Positions 43,755-52,956 of a stretch of DNA of 64,000 bases are shown here, one piece after another. The notes beneath the pieces are model-generated. The model searched no databases. It had not been told where the DNA came from and saw only the letters and a list, made by a program, of their open reading frames with translations. This DNA is from Pseudanabaena mucicola str. Chao 1806 (GTDB taxonomy: Bacteria; Cyanobacteriota; Cyanobacteriia; Pseudanabaenales; Pseudanabaenaceae). The translations under genes were made by a program, and so were the position numbers. Position 1 is the stretch's first letter. Each line of letters opens with the position of its first letter. Location: NCBI RefSeq assembly GCF_030323025.1, contig NZ_CP097329.1, positions 2,077,001-2,141,000 of the forward strand. The letters run 5' to 3'.

Positions 43755-44186
43755 ATGGATAGTGAAAATTTCGATACGTTTGCTAATCCGTCGGATGAGT
43801 CCTACGCTGATCAGATATTAGAGCGCCAAGTCCAAAGGCTGATCGAGGTACAGACTTACTTGCGCTGGATATTGGATGTGTTTCTGTGGCTAACTGTGGG
43901 CACAGCAAGCATCTGGGCTTTACGATCAGAGATTGAGCTATGGATTGCGTCGTTTACATGGGCAGCAGTACGTATCAGCTTAGCTTATAACCGTTTGCCA
44001 ATGTTAGGTTTAGGGCTATGTATCGCGATGACCTTATCAACTCTGATTTGGCAGAGTTCAATTATCCTCTGGGGAGTAAGTCCCAGAGAAAAGCGATCGC
44101 TAATTAATCAAGTAAAAAGTATCAAGACAAAAGGCAAAAGGCATCTTCTATGGCGCTGGGTTTGTGAAGAAAAAATCACGCAATAA
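43755..44186 (+). CDS. Hypothetical membrane protein
   Basis: A 143-residue protein that I do not recognise. It has an acidic soluble start (MDSENFDTFANPSDESYADQ), a helix near 37-56 (WILDVFLWLTVGTASIWAL), a second near 84-106 (LPMLGLGLCIAMTLSTLIWQ), and a basic tail (INQVKSIKTKGKRHLLWRW). It follows secDF on the same strand after a terminator, with its own AGGAGCTGAG-like site (AAGATGGAGCTGAG). Probably a cyanobacteria-specific protein. Confidence 0.7.
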   Translation: MDSENFDTFANPSDESYADQILERQVQRLIEVQTYLRWILDVFLWLTVGTASIWALRSEIELWIASFTWAAVRISLAYNRLPMLGLGLCIAMTLSTLIWQSSIILWGVSPREKRSLINQVKSIKTKGKRHLLWRWVCEEKITQ

Positions 44187-44259
44187 TATGAATTCTGTCA
44201 ATATGGAATCAATTGTGAAACTCTTTATCAGCATTACAGAGCAACCAATTACAGATCGC

Positions 44260-45477
44260 CTAATTCAAGAACTTCTCCACACAACGAACAAAAATTTCCA
44301 CCCCAGTTGCTAGAGCTGTCTCATCAAAATTGAAACGAGGGTGGTGATGAGGATAGGCTAAACCCTTGTCTGGATTGGCGGAACCAAGAAAGAAATAGCA
44401 TCCAGGCACAGCTTCTAAAAAGAAAGACATATCTTCACCGCCCATAGTCTGGCATTCGGGCACGATCCCTTCGGGAGTTTCGATGACATTTTCAGCAACA
44501 GAGCGCACTAATTCAGCGATCGCATAGTCGTTAATCACCGCAGGATAGAGCTTATGATATTGCAGATCATAGGTTGCCCCATGGGAAGCACAGACACCTG
44601 CAATCACCTCTTCTAAACGTGAAGCGATCTTCATCCCCACTTCAGGATTGAAATAGCGGACAGTTCCACTCAGTTTTGCCGAATCCGCAATCACATTAAC
44701 TGCTGAACCTGCGTGAAATTCACCAATACTGATCACTGCTGACTCAAGTGGACTGACATTACGAGCGACGATTGTATGAATCGCATTGACCACTTGAGCA
44801 GCAACGAGAATCGAATCAATTGTCTGCTGGGGCAATGCACCATGTCCGCCACGTCCCGTAATTTTGCAATGGAAGAATTCTGTGGCTGCCATTAATGCAC
44901 CACTACGAACGCCAACTGTGCCAAGGGGTAAATTATTCCAAAGATGTAAGCCAATAATTGCATCAACTGTGGGATTTGCGAGTACACCTGCCTCAATCAT
45001 CGGTTTTGCACCCCCTGGTCCCTCCTCGGCAGGCTGAAATATAATTTTCACCGTACCGCTAAAATCGTCTCGATGTTCCCATAAATACTTTGCCGTCCCC
45101 AAGGCGATCGCTGTATGTCCGTCATGACCACAGGCGTGCATCATATTATCGATTTGAGAGCGATAATTCACAATATTTTCTTCTTGAATCGGTAGTGCGT
45201 CCATATCCGCACGAATTGCTAATACTTTGTGATGCCCCTTCCTTTTGCCCGTAATCCTTGCGACAATGCCAGTCTGAGCGATGCCTGTTTGATGGGGGAT
45301 GCCCCATGCTGTTAATTTTTCGGCGATCGCTGTCGATGTGCGCTTTTCTTTAAAACCCAGTTCAGGAAATCGATGAAAGTCTCGCCGCCACTGGACAATG
45401 CTCGGTTGTAGCTCAAGGATATTTGCTCGAATCTTGAAATTAGTATGGATGGGTGAGGTAGTAGTAGCAAAGGACAT
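44260..45477 (-). CDS. M20-family amidohydrolase (N-acyl-amino-acid / IAA-Leu hydrolase-like)
   Basis: A protein of about 405 residues of the M20D amidohydrolase family: VQWRRDFHRFPELGFKEKRT, AIRADMDALPI, the metal ligands in MMHACGHDGHTAIALG, FQPAEEGPGGAKPMIEAGVL and QTMGGEDMSFFLEAVPGCYF. Such enzymes remove acyl groups from amino acids or related amides. I chose the ATG at 45477 (MSFATTTSP); an in-frame ATG at 45513 would add 12 atypical residues. Confidence 0.92.
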   Translation of the reverse strand: MSFATTTSPIHTNFKIRANILELQPSIVQWRRDFHRFPELGFKEKRTSTAIAEKLTAWGIPHQTGIAQTGIVARITGKRKGHHKVLAIRADMDALPIQEENIVNYRSQIDNMMHACGHDGHTAIALGTAKYLWEHRDDFSGTVKIIFQPAEEGPGGAKPMIEAGVLANPTVDAIIGLHLWNNLPLGTVGVRSGALMAATEFFHCKITGRGGHGALPQQTIDSILVAAQVVNAIHTIVARNVSPLESAVISIGEFHAGSAVNVIADSAKLSGTVRYFNPEVGMKIASRLEEVIAGVCASHGATYDLQYHKLYPAVINDYAIAELVRSVAENVIETPEGIVPECQTMGGEDMSFFLEAVPGCYFFLGSANPDKGLAYPHHHPRFNFDETALATGVEIFVRCVEKFLN

Positions 45478-45782
45478 CGGTTTGGGTGGGCAATAGAGGA
45501 TGATTATAACCAATATAACAATCTCAGCTTTAATTCCATGTTCTCACCATGACGAATACTGCTCATTAATTAACGTCAGTTCGAGTTAAGCTTGCAAATT
45601 TTATAGACCAGAAATCAAAGGCTTTACTTAGCAAGGCTTTTGATTTCTAATTTTGTGAGAAGGGTTGCGTGGCAACCCTTCTCACAAAATTAGTTTTAAT
45701 TATCCCGAACTTGTATTTCGCTTTAATTTAAGTCCAGATAAATTTTTGCAAGTGTGGCTTCGCTTCGCTTGCAAAAAATCTG
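45478..45782. other. Repeat-filled intergenic region
   Basis: Holds, in order, the repeat end ATTAATTAACGTCAGTTCGA (45565-45584, shared with 37779-37800), an imperfect hairpin at 45610-45648 around AAGGCTTTACTTAGCAAGGC, and a perfect 20-bp-stem hairpin at 45649-45691 (AATTTTGTGAGAAGGGTTGC arm). The 104-bp repeat copy B follows. No coding sequence is visible. Confidence 0.6.
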
Positions 45783-45886
45783 TAAGTAGCTCAACTTAAT
45801 TAAAACTAAAAACCAGATTTTGTTCCGCCCGCTACGCGGGCGGAACAAAATTCTCGGTTTTTAGTTTACTTATGTCTAGCTACTTA
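45783..45886 (+). repeat. 104-bp TAAGTAGCT repeat, copy B
   Basis: Same length and ends as copy A, with the hairpin core GTTCCGCCCGCTACGCGGGC. Its right end overlaps the last three codons and stop (VSS then TAG, 45876-45878) of the glycosyltransferase gene on the minus strand. Confidence 0.92.
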
Positions 45887-46832
45887 CTACTCTCCCTAAC
45901 TTCACATTAAAAATATTTCTATCTCCACTCATCCAAAACTTGCGCCGCAACTTCGCAATAAGACTATGGCTATAGATTAAATCTTGGGTGAATTGATCGG
46001 CTTTTTGATCGCGAACCATCATGATGGGATGTTGAAGAGGAAATTCCATGGGTTGTATAGGCATCTCCGCAAAGAGATTTTTGCGATATGTATGGGTTGC
46101 AGCTTTGCTAAAGCCAATATTAGATACCAGATTCACATTCGGCAAGATGCTTAACCCACGCTGTAACCAACAGGCGAAAGTCCATTGATAATCCCAAGAG
46201 TCTGTGATGCGATCACTAATTTTTTGGAAGTTCCGCTTCCATTCTTCAACTGCATCGCGATCTTTGAGAATTTCATCTAGCCAATCGCCATCACGCACGA
46301 GACTCCACAATTTCATATCGATATCATAATGCTGCCAAGCCCGTCGCCAACTTGCCCATCCCCAGCAATGGTTATAGCGCGAAAAGTAGTAACTATCCTC
46401 CGTTTGGTGTTTGCGAGGTTGGAAGTTATTGCCGCCAATATGCATAATGCGCTGATCGTCGCGATATTTCACGAGTAGCTCTTCACAAAAGCGAAAAAAA
46501 CTTGGATGGGCTAAACAATCATCCTCTAAGATAATTGCCTCAGGAACCTGCTCAAAAACCCAACTTAGCCCCGATGCTACGCGCTGACGACAGCCTAAGT
46601 TGCGATCGCTAAAATTGGTTAGCACCTCGCAGTCCCAACCTACCTGTTCAATGATTGCTCTAGTCTCAGCACAATTTTGGCGATCTGTAGGATGATTTTC
46701 CCTTGCCCCATCGGCAATCACTAATAATTTCGGCGGTTTAGCCTGTCGAATTACTTCTAAAACTCGACTTGTGGTATCAGGTCGATTAAAAATAATTAGC
46801 GCTATGGGAGTGGTTAATTGCCAATGATTCAT
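45876..46832 (-). CDS. Glycosyltransferase (GNT-I-like / sugar transferase)
   Basis: A 318-residue glycosyltransferase. TPIALIIFNRPDTTSRVLEV opens a GT-A fold, VIADGARENHPTDRQNC follows, and AIILEDDCLAHPSFF carries the metal-binding DD motif; later HIGGNNFQ and HCWGWASWRRAWQHYD resemble family members acting in surface polysaccharide or protein glycosylation. Its start overlaps the preceding GT2 gene by 4 bp. The last residues and stop codon are provided by a 104-bp repeat, which suggests that the original C-terminus was replaced. Confidence 0.85.
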   Translation of the reverse strand: MNHWQLTTPIALIIFNRPDTTSRVLEVIRQAKPPKLLVIADGARENHPTDRQNCAETRAIIEQVGWDCEVLTNFSDRNLGCRQRVASGLSWVFEQVPEAIILEDDCLAHPSFFRFCEELLVKYRDDQRIMHIGGNNFQPRKHQTEDSYYFSRYNHCWGWASWRRAWQHYDIDMKLWSLVRDGDWLDEILKDRDAVEEWKRNFQKISDRITDSWDYQWTFACWLQRGLSILPNVNLVSNIGFSKAATHTYRKNLFAEMPIQPMEFPLQHPIMMVRDQKADQFTQDLIYSHSLIAKLRRKFWMSGDRNIFNVKLGRVVSS

Positions 46833-47668
46833 AGGGATTTTTGAGCAAATAAATTGATGAAACCTCTGAGCCAGACGCGCCCGAGATTGGCTAGCAAACT
46901 ACGTTTAGGACTAGTGAGTAACACAAACATCGTCCAATCAATCTTATTCGCAGAAGATCGGCGCGAGAAATATCTTTTCCAGATTGCAGCGATCGGGAAA
47001 TCTCCCTTTTGCGGATGAAAGCCCGTTGTTTTCTCATTTAACCAAAGCTGGAGATCAGGATGAGTTCTGAGGATTAAGCCTTTGCGGTAGGCGCGGATCG
47101 TAAATTCATAATCCGATAGATAATGGGGCAATATATGTGGATAGAAGTTCCCCACTCTTTGCAAATCTTGCCAGCGCATGAACAATCCCCTAGTGCATAA
47201 ACAATTAATCCCTATTGTTGAACTAGCTTGCTCAAAGGTCAAAGAATGGAGATTAACGTTCAATCCGTGATCAAGGCACATATCAGGATCATCACTACTA
47301 TAGGCTTGCGCTTGTAATAAGGTATTCGGCATCGACCGTAAGAGCTTAATTCCTCTTTCTAAGAAATCTGGTTTGATGGTTACGTCATTATTGATCATCA
47401 ATACTACATCTTCAGCATTAGGAGAATTTGCCTTGAGCCAGTTTATCCCCTGTTGTAAGCCCCCAGCCCACCACCAATGCCCTAATCCAGTGATTATGGT
47501 CAAATTTTCTATTTGACTCTGTACCATTTGAGCAGTTCCATCGGTTGAGCCATCGTCAATTAAGATTAAATGGTAGTTGGTATATGTTTGTGAATTCAAG
47601 CCTTTGATAAAGTTATGAGTGATTTCGCGCCGATTGTGAACGGGTAAGAGAATGTAGCAACAGGTCAT
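46829..47668 (-). CDS. Family 2 glycosyltransferase
   Basis: A 279-residue GT2 enzyme: CYILLPVHNRREITHNFIKG, LILIDDGSTDGTAQMVQS and VVLMINNDVTIKPDFLERGI, with the DxD-like NND. The WWAGGLQQGINWL segment is typical of rhamnosyl- or similar transferases. It lies between a methyltransferase gene (29 bp upstream) and a second glycosyltransferase (4-bp overlap), so the three probably decorate one glycan. The sugar specificity is unknown. Confidence 0.9.
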   Translation of the reverse strand: MTCCYILLPVHNRREITHNFIKGLNSQTYTNYHLILIDDGSTDGTAQMVQSQIENLTIITGLGHWWWAGGLQQGINWLKANSPNAEDVVLMINNDVTIKPDFLERGIKLLRSMPNTLLQAQAYSSDDPDMCLDHGLNVNLHSLTFEQASSTIGINCLCTRGLFMRWQDLQRVGNFYPHILPHYLSDYEFTIRAYRKGLILRTHPDLQLWLNEKTTGFHPQKGDFPIAAIWKRYFSRRSSANKIDWTMFVLLTSPKRSLLANLGRVWLRGFINLFAQKSL

Positions 47669-47697
47669 ATAAATTTCTGGCGTTTGTAGCTAAACCT

Positions 47698-48537
47698 CTA
47701 GATCGCAACCTCAGGAGGTTTGACAGCTTCTATAAATAAAGAGTCAGGTTTTCGCGCTTCTCCATCCATTATATCGAGATTGTAACTATTAAAATTACTA
47801 ATAGCACTGACATCGGCAAGACAAACGTGAATATCACTAAATCCAGCTTTATGGAGTAGTCTCTGCAAAGAAAAGTGATCGTACATCCAGCGATGAACTT
47901 CTCCAGAGTTGCGAAACCAACCTTCGTTAAAGGAATTACTAGCTTTCTTACCTAAAATGAGAAGTAGATATCTAATAATTGTGGGCTTAATTTTTGCAAG
48001 GATTTTCGATGGTTTAGTAGAAGTTAACTTTTTCCAAAAAGTCTGAGGTTCTTGCCAATACTTATCTGCTTCAGCACCAATACGCGATCGAATATAGTTC
48101 TTATTCGTCAGATTTGGCTTTTGTAAGAACTGCGCCATTTCTCCTCCACTGAAGTTACGAACTGTCTGATCGTAAAGCTCCAACATGATCCAATCATAGT
48201 CATCCTGTATTTCCTGAGAAGGGAGAGTGGTATTCATGCTAATTTCTTCTAAAATCCGTAAGTACTCCCTCACTATTGCTTCTAAATCAGGAACTACTAC
48301 GCGAATGACCCCTTGAGGTTTGAGAATGCGGTGGCACTCGGTCAGAAGTTGTTGAGATTCCTCTTTAGTCAGATGCTCTAACACATGGGAACTATAGCAA
48401 GCATCAAAATAATTATCTGGATAGGGTAAATTTTTCGTGATGTCACAATATTGCACTTCTGGGGCGGATGGGACAACATCGATATTGATCCACGCGGGAT
48501 GAAATGTGAAGCCACAACCAATGTTGAGGAGTTTCAT
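47698..48537 (-). CDS. Class I SAM-dependent methyltransferase
   Basis: A 279-residue protein with LLNIGCGFTFHPAWINIDVV (SAM-binding motif I), DNYFDACYSSHVLEHLTKEE and ILKPQGVIRVVVPDLEAIVR. The C-terminal half (HRWMYDHFSLQRLLHKAGF) is common in methyltransferases of glycan operons. It is the first gene of the methyltransferase-GT2-GT operon on the minus strand. The substrate is not predictable. Confidence 0.88.
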   Translation of the reverse strand: MKLLNIGCGFTFHPAWINIDVVPSAPEVQYCDITKNLPYPDNYFDACYSSHVLEHLTKEESQQLLTECHRILKPQGVIRVVVPDLEAIVREYLRILEEISMNTTLPSQEIQDDYDWIMLELYDQTVRNFSGGEMAQFLQKPNLTNKNYIRSRIGAEADKYWQEPQTFWKKLTSTKPSKILAKIKPTIIRYLLLILGKKASNSFNEGWFRNSGEVHRWMYDHFSLQRLLHKAGFSDIHVCLADVSAISNFNSYNLDIMDGEARKPDSLFIEAVKPPEVAI

Positions 48538-48623
48538 AGCTGAATACTGGTTTGCCTTTTTAACCGTACAACAAAAGGCGTATGTCGTCGAGGTTTTGTT
48601 GAGTAAAGATATGTCGTAAACCT

Positions 48624-48670
48624 AGAAGATTTTTGAAAGCGTTGCAAAGCAACGCTTTCAAAAATCTTCT
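48624..48670. repeat. Perfect 22-bp-stem palindrome
   Basis: AGAAGATTTTTGAAAGCGTT plus GC, an AAA loop and the exact complement. The following GTACTACTTAAAGCCCCAAT GGCTATAACT-like context resembles 35266-35300. It lies between the divergent methyltransferase and kinase-like genes, so it is not positioned as a terminator for either. Confidence 0.7.
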
Positions 48671-48741
48671 GTACTACTTAAAGCCCCAATAGGCTATAAC
48701 TGTATTACATTTGGGCAATTAAGATATTCTCTCAGCCAAAT

Positions 48742-49845
48742 ATGCATCATTCCGAACTTGCCAGACTAATTGCGATCGCTCAAAAATTCTCCCCACAGCA
48801 AGAAATTGAAAATTTACAACCCTTTGGCAGTGGCAATATTAATGATACTTTCTTAGTCTCTCAGCAAGGAATAGATCAGCCCTTTATCCTGCAACGCTTA
48901 AACACCAATGTATTTCGTGAACCAGAACTGGTGATGCAGAATCTGCGGATTTATGGAGAGCATGTGAGCGATCACCTCAAAAACAAGCCTCTAGATCGCC
49001 AATGGACAGTCCCACAAATATTAGCCACAGATCAAGGGCAAGACTATTATCAAACTGATCATGGTGAATTTTGGCGATCACTTAGTTTTATCGCTGATTC
49101 TCGATCTTTTGATGCAATGGAAAATTCTGAGCAGGCGCAGGAAGTCGGTTACGCATTGGGAACATTCCATCATTTGACTAGTGATTTAGCACCAGAGAAA
49201 TTAGCCGATACCCTAGAGGGGTTTCATATTACGCCGCGATACCTTGGGCAATACGAGGAAGTGCTTGCCAAAAGTAATATAGCTCGATCTGCGGAAGTTG
49301 ATTATTGTTTGCAAATCGTGAGCGATCGCCAAGACTTAGCCCATATTTTAGAAGATGCAAAGGCTTCAGGGAAGTTACCGTTACGAACGATGCATGGCGA
49401 TCCAAAGGTAAATAATATTCTCTTTGATCGGCAGACGAACTTGGCAGTGAGTGTCATTGATTTAGATACGGTGAAATCTGGCTTAATCCATTATGATATT
49501 GGTGATTGTTTGCGATCAGGATGTAATCCTGCGGGTGAGGAGATTGAGGATTGGGAAAGTGTCGAGTTTAATGTGGAACTTTGCGAAGCGATTTTGCTGG
49601 GATATCTCTCAACAGCGCGATCGTTCCTGACAGCATATGATTATGAATATATTTACGATGCTGTTCGTGTAATTACCTTTGAGTTGGGCTTGCGATTCTT
49701 CACCGATCATTTAGCAGGAAATGTCTACTTTTATGTCAAATATCCTGAGCATAATTTATTGCGATCGCTAGTACAGTTCCGTTTACTAGAAAGTATCGAA
49801 TCCCAAAAATCCGTAATTAAAAAAATTGTTAAAGCTAATAAGTAG
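48742..49845 (+). CDS. Aminoglycoside-phosphotransferase-fold kinase (NahK-like)
   Basis: A 367-residue APH/choline-kinase-fold protein: LQPFGSGNINDTFLVSQQG holds the nucleotide loop, PFILQRLN the ATP-binding strand, LRTMHGDPKVNNILFD the catalytic HGD..NN loop, and VSVIDLDTVKSGLIHYDIGD the metal-binding DLD. Similar proteins include N-acetylhexosamine 1-kinase and homoserine-kinase-like enzymes; a sugar is the likely substrate but this is inference. A shared terminator separates it from convergent sat. Confidence 0.88.
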   Translation: MHHSELARLIAIAQKFSPQQEIENLQPFGSGNINDTFLVSQQGIDQPFILQRLNTNVFREPELVMQNLRIYGEHVSDHLKNKPLDRQWTVPQILATDQGQDYYQTDHGEFWRSLSFIADSRSFDAMENSEQAQEVGYALGTFHHLTSDLAPEKLADTLEGFHITPRYLGQYEEVLAKSNIARSAEVDYCLQIVSDRQDLAHILEDAKASGKLPLRTMHGDPKVNNILFDRQTNLAVSVIDLDTVKSGLIHYDIGDCLRSGCNPAGEEIEDWESVEFNVELCEAILLGYLSTARSFLTAYDYEYIYDAVRVITFELGLRFFTDHLAGNVYFYVKYPEHNLLRSLVQFRLLESIESQKSVIKKIVKANK

Positions 49846-49855
49846 CCTTGAGTCC

Positions 49856-49892
49856 CAACAAAAATGAGGTACTAAGTACCTCATTTTTGTTG
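49856..49892. terminator. Bidirectional terminator between the kinase-like gene and sat
   Basis: CAACAAAAATGAGGTACT and its complement form an 18-bp stem with A and T runs on either side, placed 10 bp after one stop and 8 bp before the other. Confidence 0.9.
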
Positions 49893-49899
49893 ATTTTTG

Positions 49900-51102
49900 T
49901 TAGATTTCAAAGCCTGTAGAAGCTTCCTCGATCGCCATTTTGTGCATCACTTTCGCCAACTCCGCCGCCACTTCAGGACGCGAGAACTCAGGAGGAGGAC
50001 ATTCTCCACGACGGAGCATCTCGCGGACTTTTGTACCTGATAGATGGACTCGCTCTTCGGGTAAGCTAGCACTAGTTTTAGTCGTAGCCATGCCGCCAGT
50101 TCGTTTGCAATAGAAAGCATGTTCAAACATTAGCGGAATAATGCCTAATTCGCCAGCTTCAAACTCATCGAAAATATATTGTGCGTCATAGGTTCCATAA
50201 TAATCGCCGACACCCGCATGATCGCGCCCGACGATAAAATGTGTACAGCCGTAGTTCTTACGAATCAATGCATGGAAAATCGCTTCACGGGGACCCGCAT
50301 AGCGCATCGCCGCAGGGTTGATTGCTAAGGTGACACGATCTAGGGGGAAGTAATGTTCCAGCATGATTTCATAGCAACGCATCCGCACATCAGCAGGTAC
50401 GTCATCGCTTTTGGTTGCGCCGACTAGAGGATGTAGGAACAAACCATCAACGATTTCCAGCGCACATTTCTGAATGTATTCATGGGCACGGTGAATAGGG
50501 TTACGGGTCTGGAAACCAACTATAGTCTTCCAACCCTTCTGAGCAAATAGTTCGCGGGACTCAGTTGGGTCAATTTGATAGGTTGGGAAAAGAGGATGGG
50601 GGCGACGCTCTAGTAGCCACACATCACCAGCGAGATAAACTTCACCTTGATTATAAACAACCTTTACCCCTGGATGGCGATCTTCATTGGTGCGGTAAAC
50701 ATGAAGGGCTTCCTTGAGCTTGTCGTACTTATATTTTTCGCTTAATTCGAGTACGCCAATAAAAATACCATTGGGATCATCAAGACGCACCAAGCTTCCA
50801 ATAGTCAAGCTGTCAGCAACGGTGGAGGTAACAGGTAAAGTAATTGGTATAGACCAAGGCAAACCATTAGCAAGACGCATATTCATCACTACAGACTCAT
50901 AGTCGGCTTTCCCCAAAAAACCTGTGAGGGGACTAAAACCACCGATCGCAATTAGTTCTAAATCGGAGAGTGCACGCTCAGTTAGTTGCACACGGGGCAA
51001 GTGGTCAGCTTTGCTATAAAAAACTTGTTTTTGCGCTTCTGATGCGCTGCGATCGATTAATTGACCACCATGCGGTGCAATGCTTTTGAGTTGTCGAACC
51101 AT
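49900..51102 (-). CDS. sat: Sulfate adenylyltransferase (ATP sulfurylase)
   Basis: A 400-residue ATP sulfurylase of the bacterial/algal monomer type, the first step of sulfate assimilation (sulfate plus ATP to APS). The active-site motifs [15 protein letters not shown] (QxRNPxHxxHE) and [20 protein letters not shown] are complete. No APS-kinase domain is fused. The leader is AT-rich and free of recognisable motifs. Confidence 0.97.
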   Translation of the reverse strand: MVRQLKSIAPHGGQLIDRSASEAQKQVFYSKADHLPRVQLTERALSDLELIAIGGFSPLTGFLGKADYESVVMNMRLANGLPWSIPITLPVTSTVADSLTIGSLVRLDDPNGIFIGVLELSEKYKYDKLKEALHVYRTNEDRHPGVKVVYNQGEVYLAGDVWLLERRPHPLFPTYQIDPTESRELFAQKGWKTIVGFQTRNPIHRAHEYIQKCALEIVDGLFLHPLVGATKSDDVPADVRMRCYEIMLEHYFPLDRVTLAINPAAMRYAGPREAIFHALIRKNYGCTHFIVGRDHAGVGDYYGTYDAQYIFDEFEAGELGIIPLMFEHAFYCKRTGGMATTKTSASLPEERVHLSGTKVREMLRRGECPPPEFSRPEVAAELAKVMHKMAIEEASTGFEI

Positions 51103-51233
51103 GTCGTTTGAGTGATTTGAGGGAAATGAACTGACGCTACTTATGGAAACATTAATTTTATGTTAACTTTTTTTGTCAACAAATTGTAATTTTGATTGCA
51201 TTTAGCCTTAGTAATCATCTTGACAGTTAACAT

Positions 51234-51428
51234 ATAGCAGTCCTAAATCATTAAGTAGCTCAACTTAATTAAAACCTATAACTAGAGTTTGTTCCGCCCG
51301 CTACGCGGGCGGAACAAACTTCTCGGTTTTTAGTTTACTTATGTCTAGCTACTTAGTAAATTTTGGGGTTTGAGAAAGTGCATCCCTTCGGGGTGAATTT
51401 CCTCAAGCCATTTAGGATTGCTATAGAA
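51234..51428. repeat. TATAGCAGTCCT element interrupted by a nested 104-bp repeat
   Basis: The outer ends TATAGCAGTCCTAAATCAT and CATTTAGGATTGCTATA are inverted repeats that match an uninterrupted element at 59691-59776. Between them lies a complete 104-bp repeat (51252-51355). Removing that copy leaves an element of about 90 bp, close to the intact one, so the 104-bp repeat inserted into it. The right end lies 8 bp before the hypE start. Confidence 0.85.
51252..51355 (+). repeat. 104-bp TAAGTAGCT repeat, copy C (nested)
   Basis: Full-length copy, core GTTCCGCCCGCTACGCGGGC, with the same ends as copies A and B. It sits inside the TATAGCAGTCCT element. This is the clearest sign that the 104-bp family is, or was, mobile. 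Confidence 0.92.
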
Positions 51429-51436
51429 GTACAACA

Positions 51437-52483
51437 ATGACTCTAGAACAAATATCTTGCCCGATCGCTTTTCAGCAATATCCGCAAATTCTATTGGCGC
51501 ATGGAGGTGGTGGGAGATTAACTCATCAACTGATTGCGGAGATATTTGCTGTTGCTTTTGAGATGGGAGATCGTGCTCAGCAGGATGCGGCAACGATTGC
51601 ATTGACAAAGCAGAAATTAGCTTTTACGACGGATTCCTACGTTGTGCAGCCTCTTTTTTTTGCAGGGGGAGATATTGGTACTTTAGCTGTCAATGGAACC
51701 GTCAATGATTTAGCGATGGTGGGGGCAAAACCTCTGTATTTGAGTGCAGGCTTCATTCTAGAAGAAGGTTTGCCGATGGAGACATTATGGCGTGTGGTGC
51801 AATCAATGCGTCAGGCAGCCGCAATAGCAGGTGTGCAGATCGTCACGGGTGACACGAAAGTAGTTGATCGCGGTAAGGGTGACGGTCTTTTCATAAATAC
51901 ATCGGGAATTGGTGTGATCGCTACGGATTTAGAAATTGCCCCCCATGCGATTCGCGAAGGGGATGTCATTCTCCTGAATGGTGATATTGGTCGTCATGGC
52001 ATTGCCATTATGGCAGCGCGAGAAGGCTTAGCATTTGAGACTGAGATTCAGAGCGACTGTATGGCTTTAGCGGATATGGTAATGGCTTTGATAGAGGGAG
52101 GTGTGGAAATTCATGCAATGCGTGATTTAACCCGTGGCGGATTGGCAACTGCGCTGAATGAATTAGCGAGTACAGCTAACCTGCACATCAACATAGAAGA
52201 ATCAGAAATTGCTGTGCAAGAGAATGTCCGCGCAGTCTGTGAAATTTTGGGACTTGATCCACTTTATGTCGCCAATGAAGGGAGATTTGTGGCATTTGTC
52301 CCTGAGTCAGAAGTTGAGAAAGTGATCGCCATTGCTAGAAATTTTCCTGAAAGAGAAGGACAGATGCGTGTGATTGGCAGAGTTAGCGATCGCAGTAAGC
52401 CCCTAGTATCTATGCGTGGGCAGATCGGAGTGAGTCGGATTTTGACTATGCTCAGTGGTGAGCAGTTACCCCGCATTTGCTAA
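51437..52483 (+). CDS. hypE: NiFe hydrogenase maturation protein HypE
   Basis: A 348-residue Hyp[17 protein letters not shown] opens the PurM-like ATP-binding fold. [20 protein letters not shown] and [20 protein letters not shown] are family motifs, and the protein ends in PRIC, whose terminal cysteine carries the carbamoyl group that becomes cyanide on the NiFe site. It is 1.2 kb from the hox operon that it serves. Its TAA stop is part of the following terminator. Confidence 0.97.
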   Translation: MTLEQISCPIAFQQYPQILLAHGGGGRLTHQLIAEIFAVAFEMGDRAQQDAATIALTKQKLAFTTDSYVVQPLFFAGGDIGTLAVNGTVNDLAMVGAKPLYLSAGFILEEGLPMETLWRVVQSMRQAAAIAGVQIVTGDTKVVDRGKGDGLFINTSGIGVIATDLEIAPHAIREGDVILLNGDIGRHGIAIMAAREGLAFETEIQSDCMALADMVMALIEGGVEIHAMRDLTRGGLATALNELASTANLHINIEESEIAVQENVRAVCEILGLDPLYVANEGRFVAFVPESEVEKVIAIARNFPEREGQMRVIGRVSDRSKPLVSMRGQIGVSRILTMLSGEQLPRIC

Positions 52484-52521
52484 TTCATCAGTAAGTGGCT
52501 TCACCACTTACTGATGAATTA
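52481..52521. terminator. Hairpin starting at the hypE stop codon
   Basis: TAATTCATCAGTAAGTGG, a CTTCA loop and the exact complement. The first three bases are the hypE stop codon. No long T run follows on the plus strand, so efficiency is uncertain. Confidence 0.7.
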
Positions 52522-52563
52522 GCTACAGATGCTTAAAAGCTTTCCTGATCATTGATAATAGAG

Positions 52564-52658
52564 TTAGGACTTACACACTGGATAGATGTAATGTGAGCAA
52601 AGCCCGCACCAAATCTACATTAAACCTAATGAGTTCTTTTAGTTTGTGTAAGTCCTAA
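52564..52658. repeat. MITE-like element, TTAGGACTTACACA ends
   Basis: TTAGGACTTACACA at the left and TGTGTAAGTCCTAA at the right are perfect 14-bp terminal inverted repeats around an 67-bp centre without coding capacity. The ends resemble those of the 12138 and 59316 elements (TTAGGACTTACGCA) but the bodies differ. Confidence 0.8.
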
Positions 52659-52722
52659 GAGTACGAGAAGTAATTCTATCTTTGGAGAAATTGAGGAGAC
52701 TTAGTTTTCTCAGGAGGTAAAA

Positions 52723-52956
52723 ATGATTACCGCAGACACCAGACATATGTCTTATTCTATTGATGCTATCAAGCATGATGCTTGTAATCTAGTTGAGGAA
52801 GGTTGCATCAGTCGGTTACAACCCATTTATAAACTCTGTCAATTTTATAGTGATCGCGATTGGGTATGTATCGAATGTGAATTAGAGCGTAATGAATTTT
52901 TGCTACGCGATCACATTATTGATTTACTAGATGGCAAAAAAATTCACGAAGATTAG
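52723..52956 (+). CDS. DUF4327 family protein
   Basis: A 77-residue cyanobacteria-specific DUF4327 protein: MSYSIDAIKHDACNLVEEGC, ISRLQPIYKLCQFYSDRDWV, CIECELERNEFLLRDHIIDL. It has several conserved cysteines and an acidic pI. Function is unknown. A strong AGGAGG site precedes the ATG. It ends in a 4-bp overlap with the convergent phosphoribosyltransferase gene. Confidence 0.9.
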   Translation: MITADTRHMSYSIDAIKHDACNLVEEGCISRLQPIYKLCQFYSDRDWVCIECELERNEFLLRDHIIDLLDGKKIHED

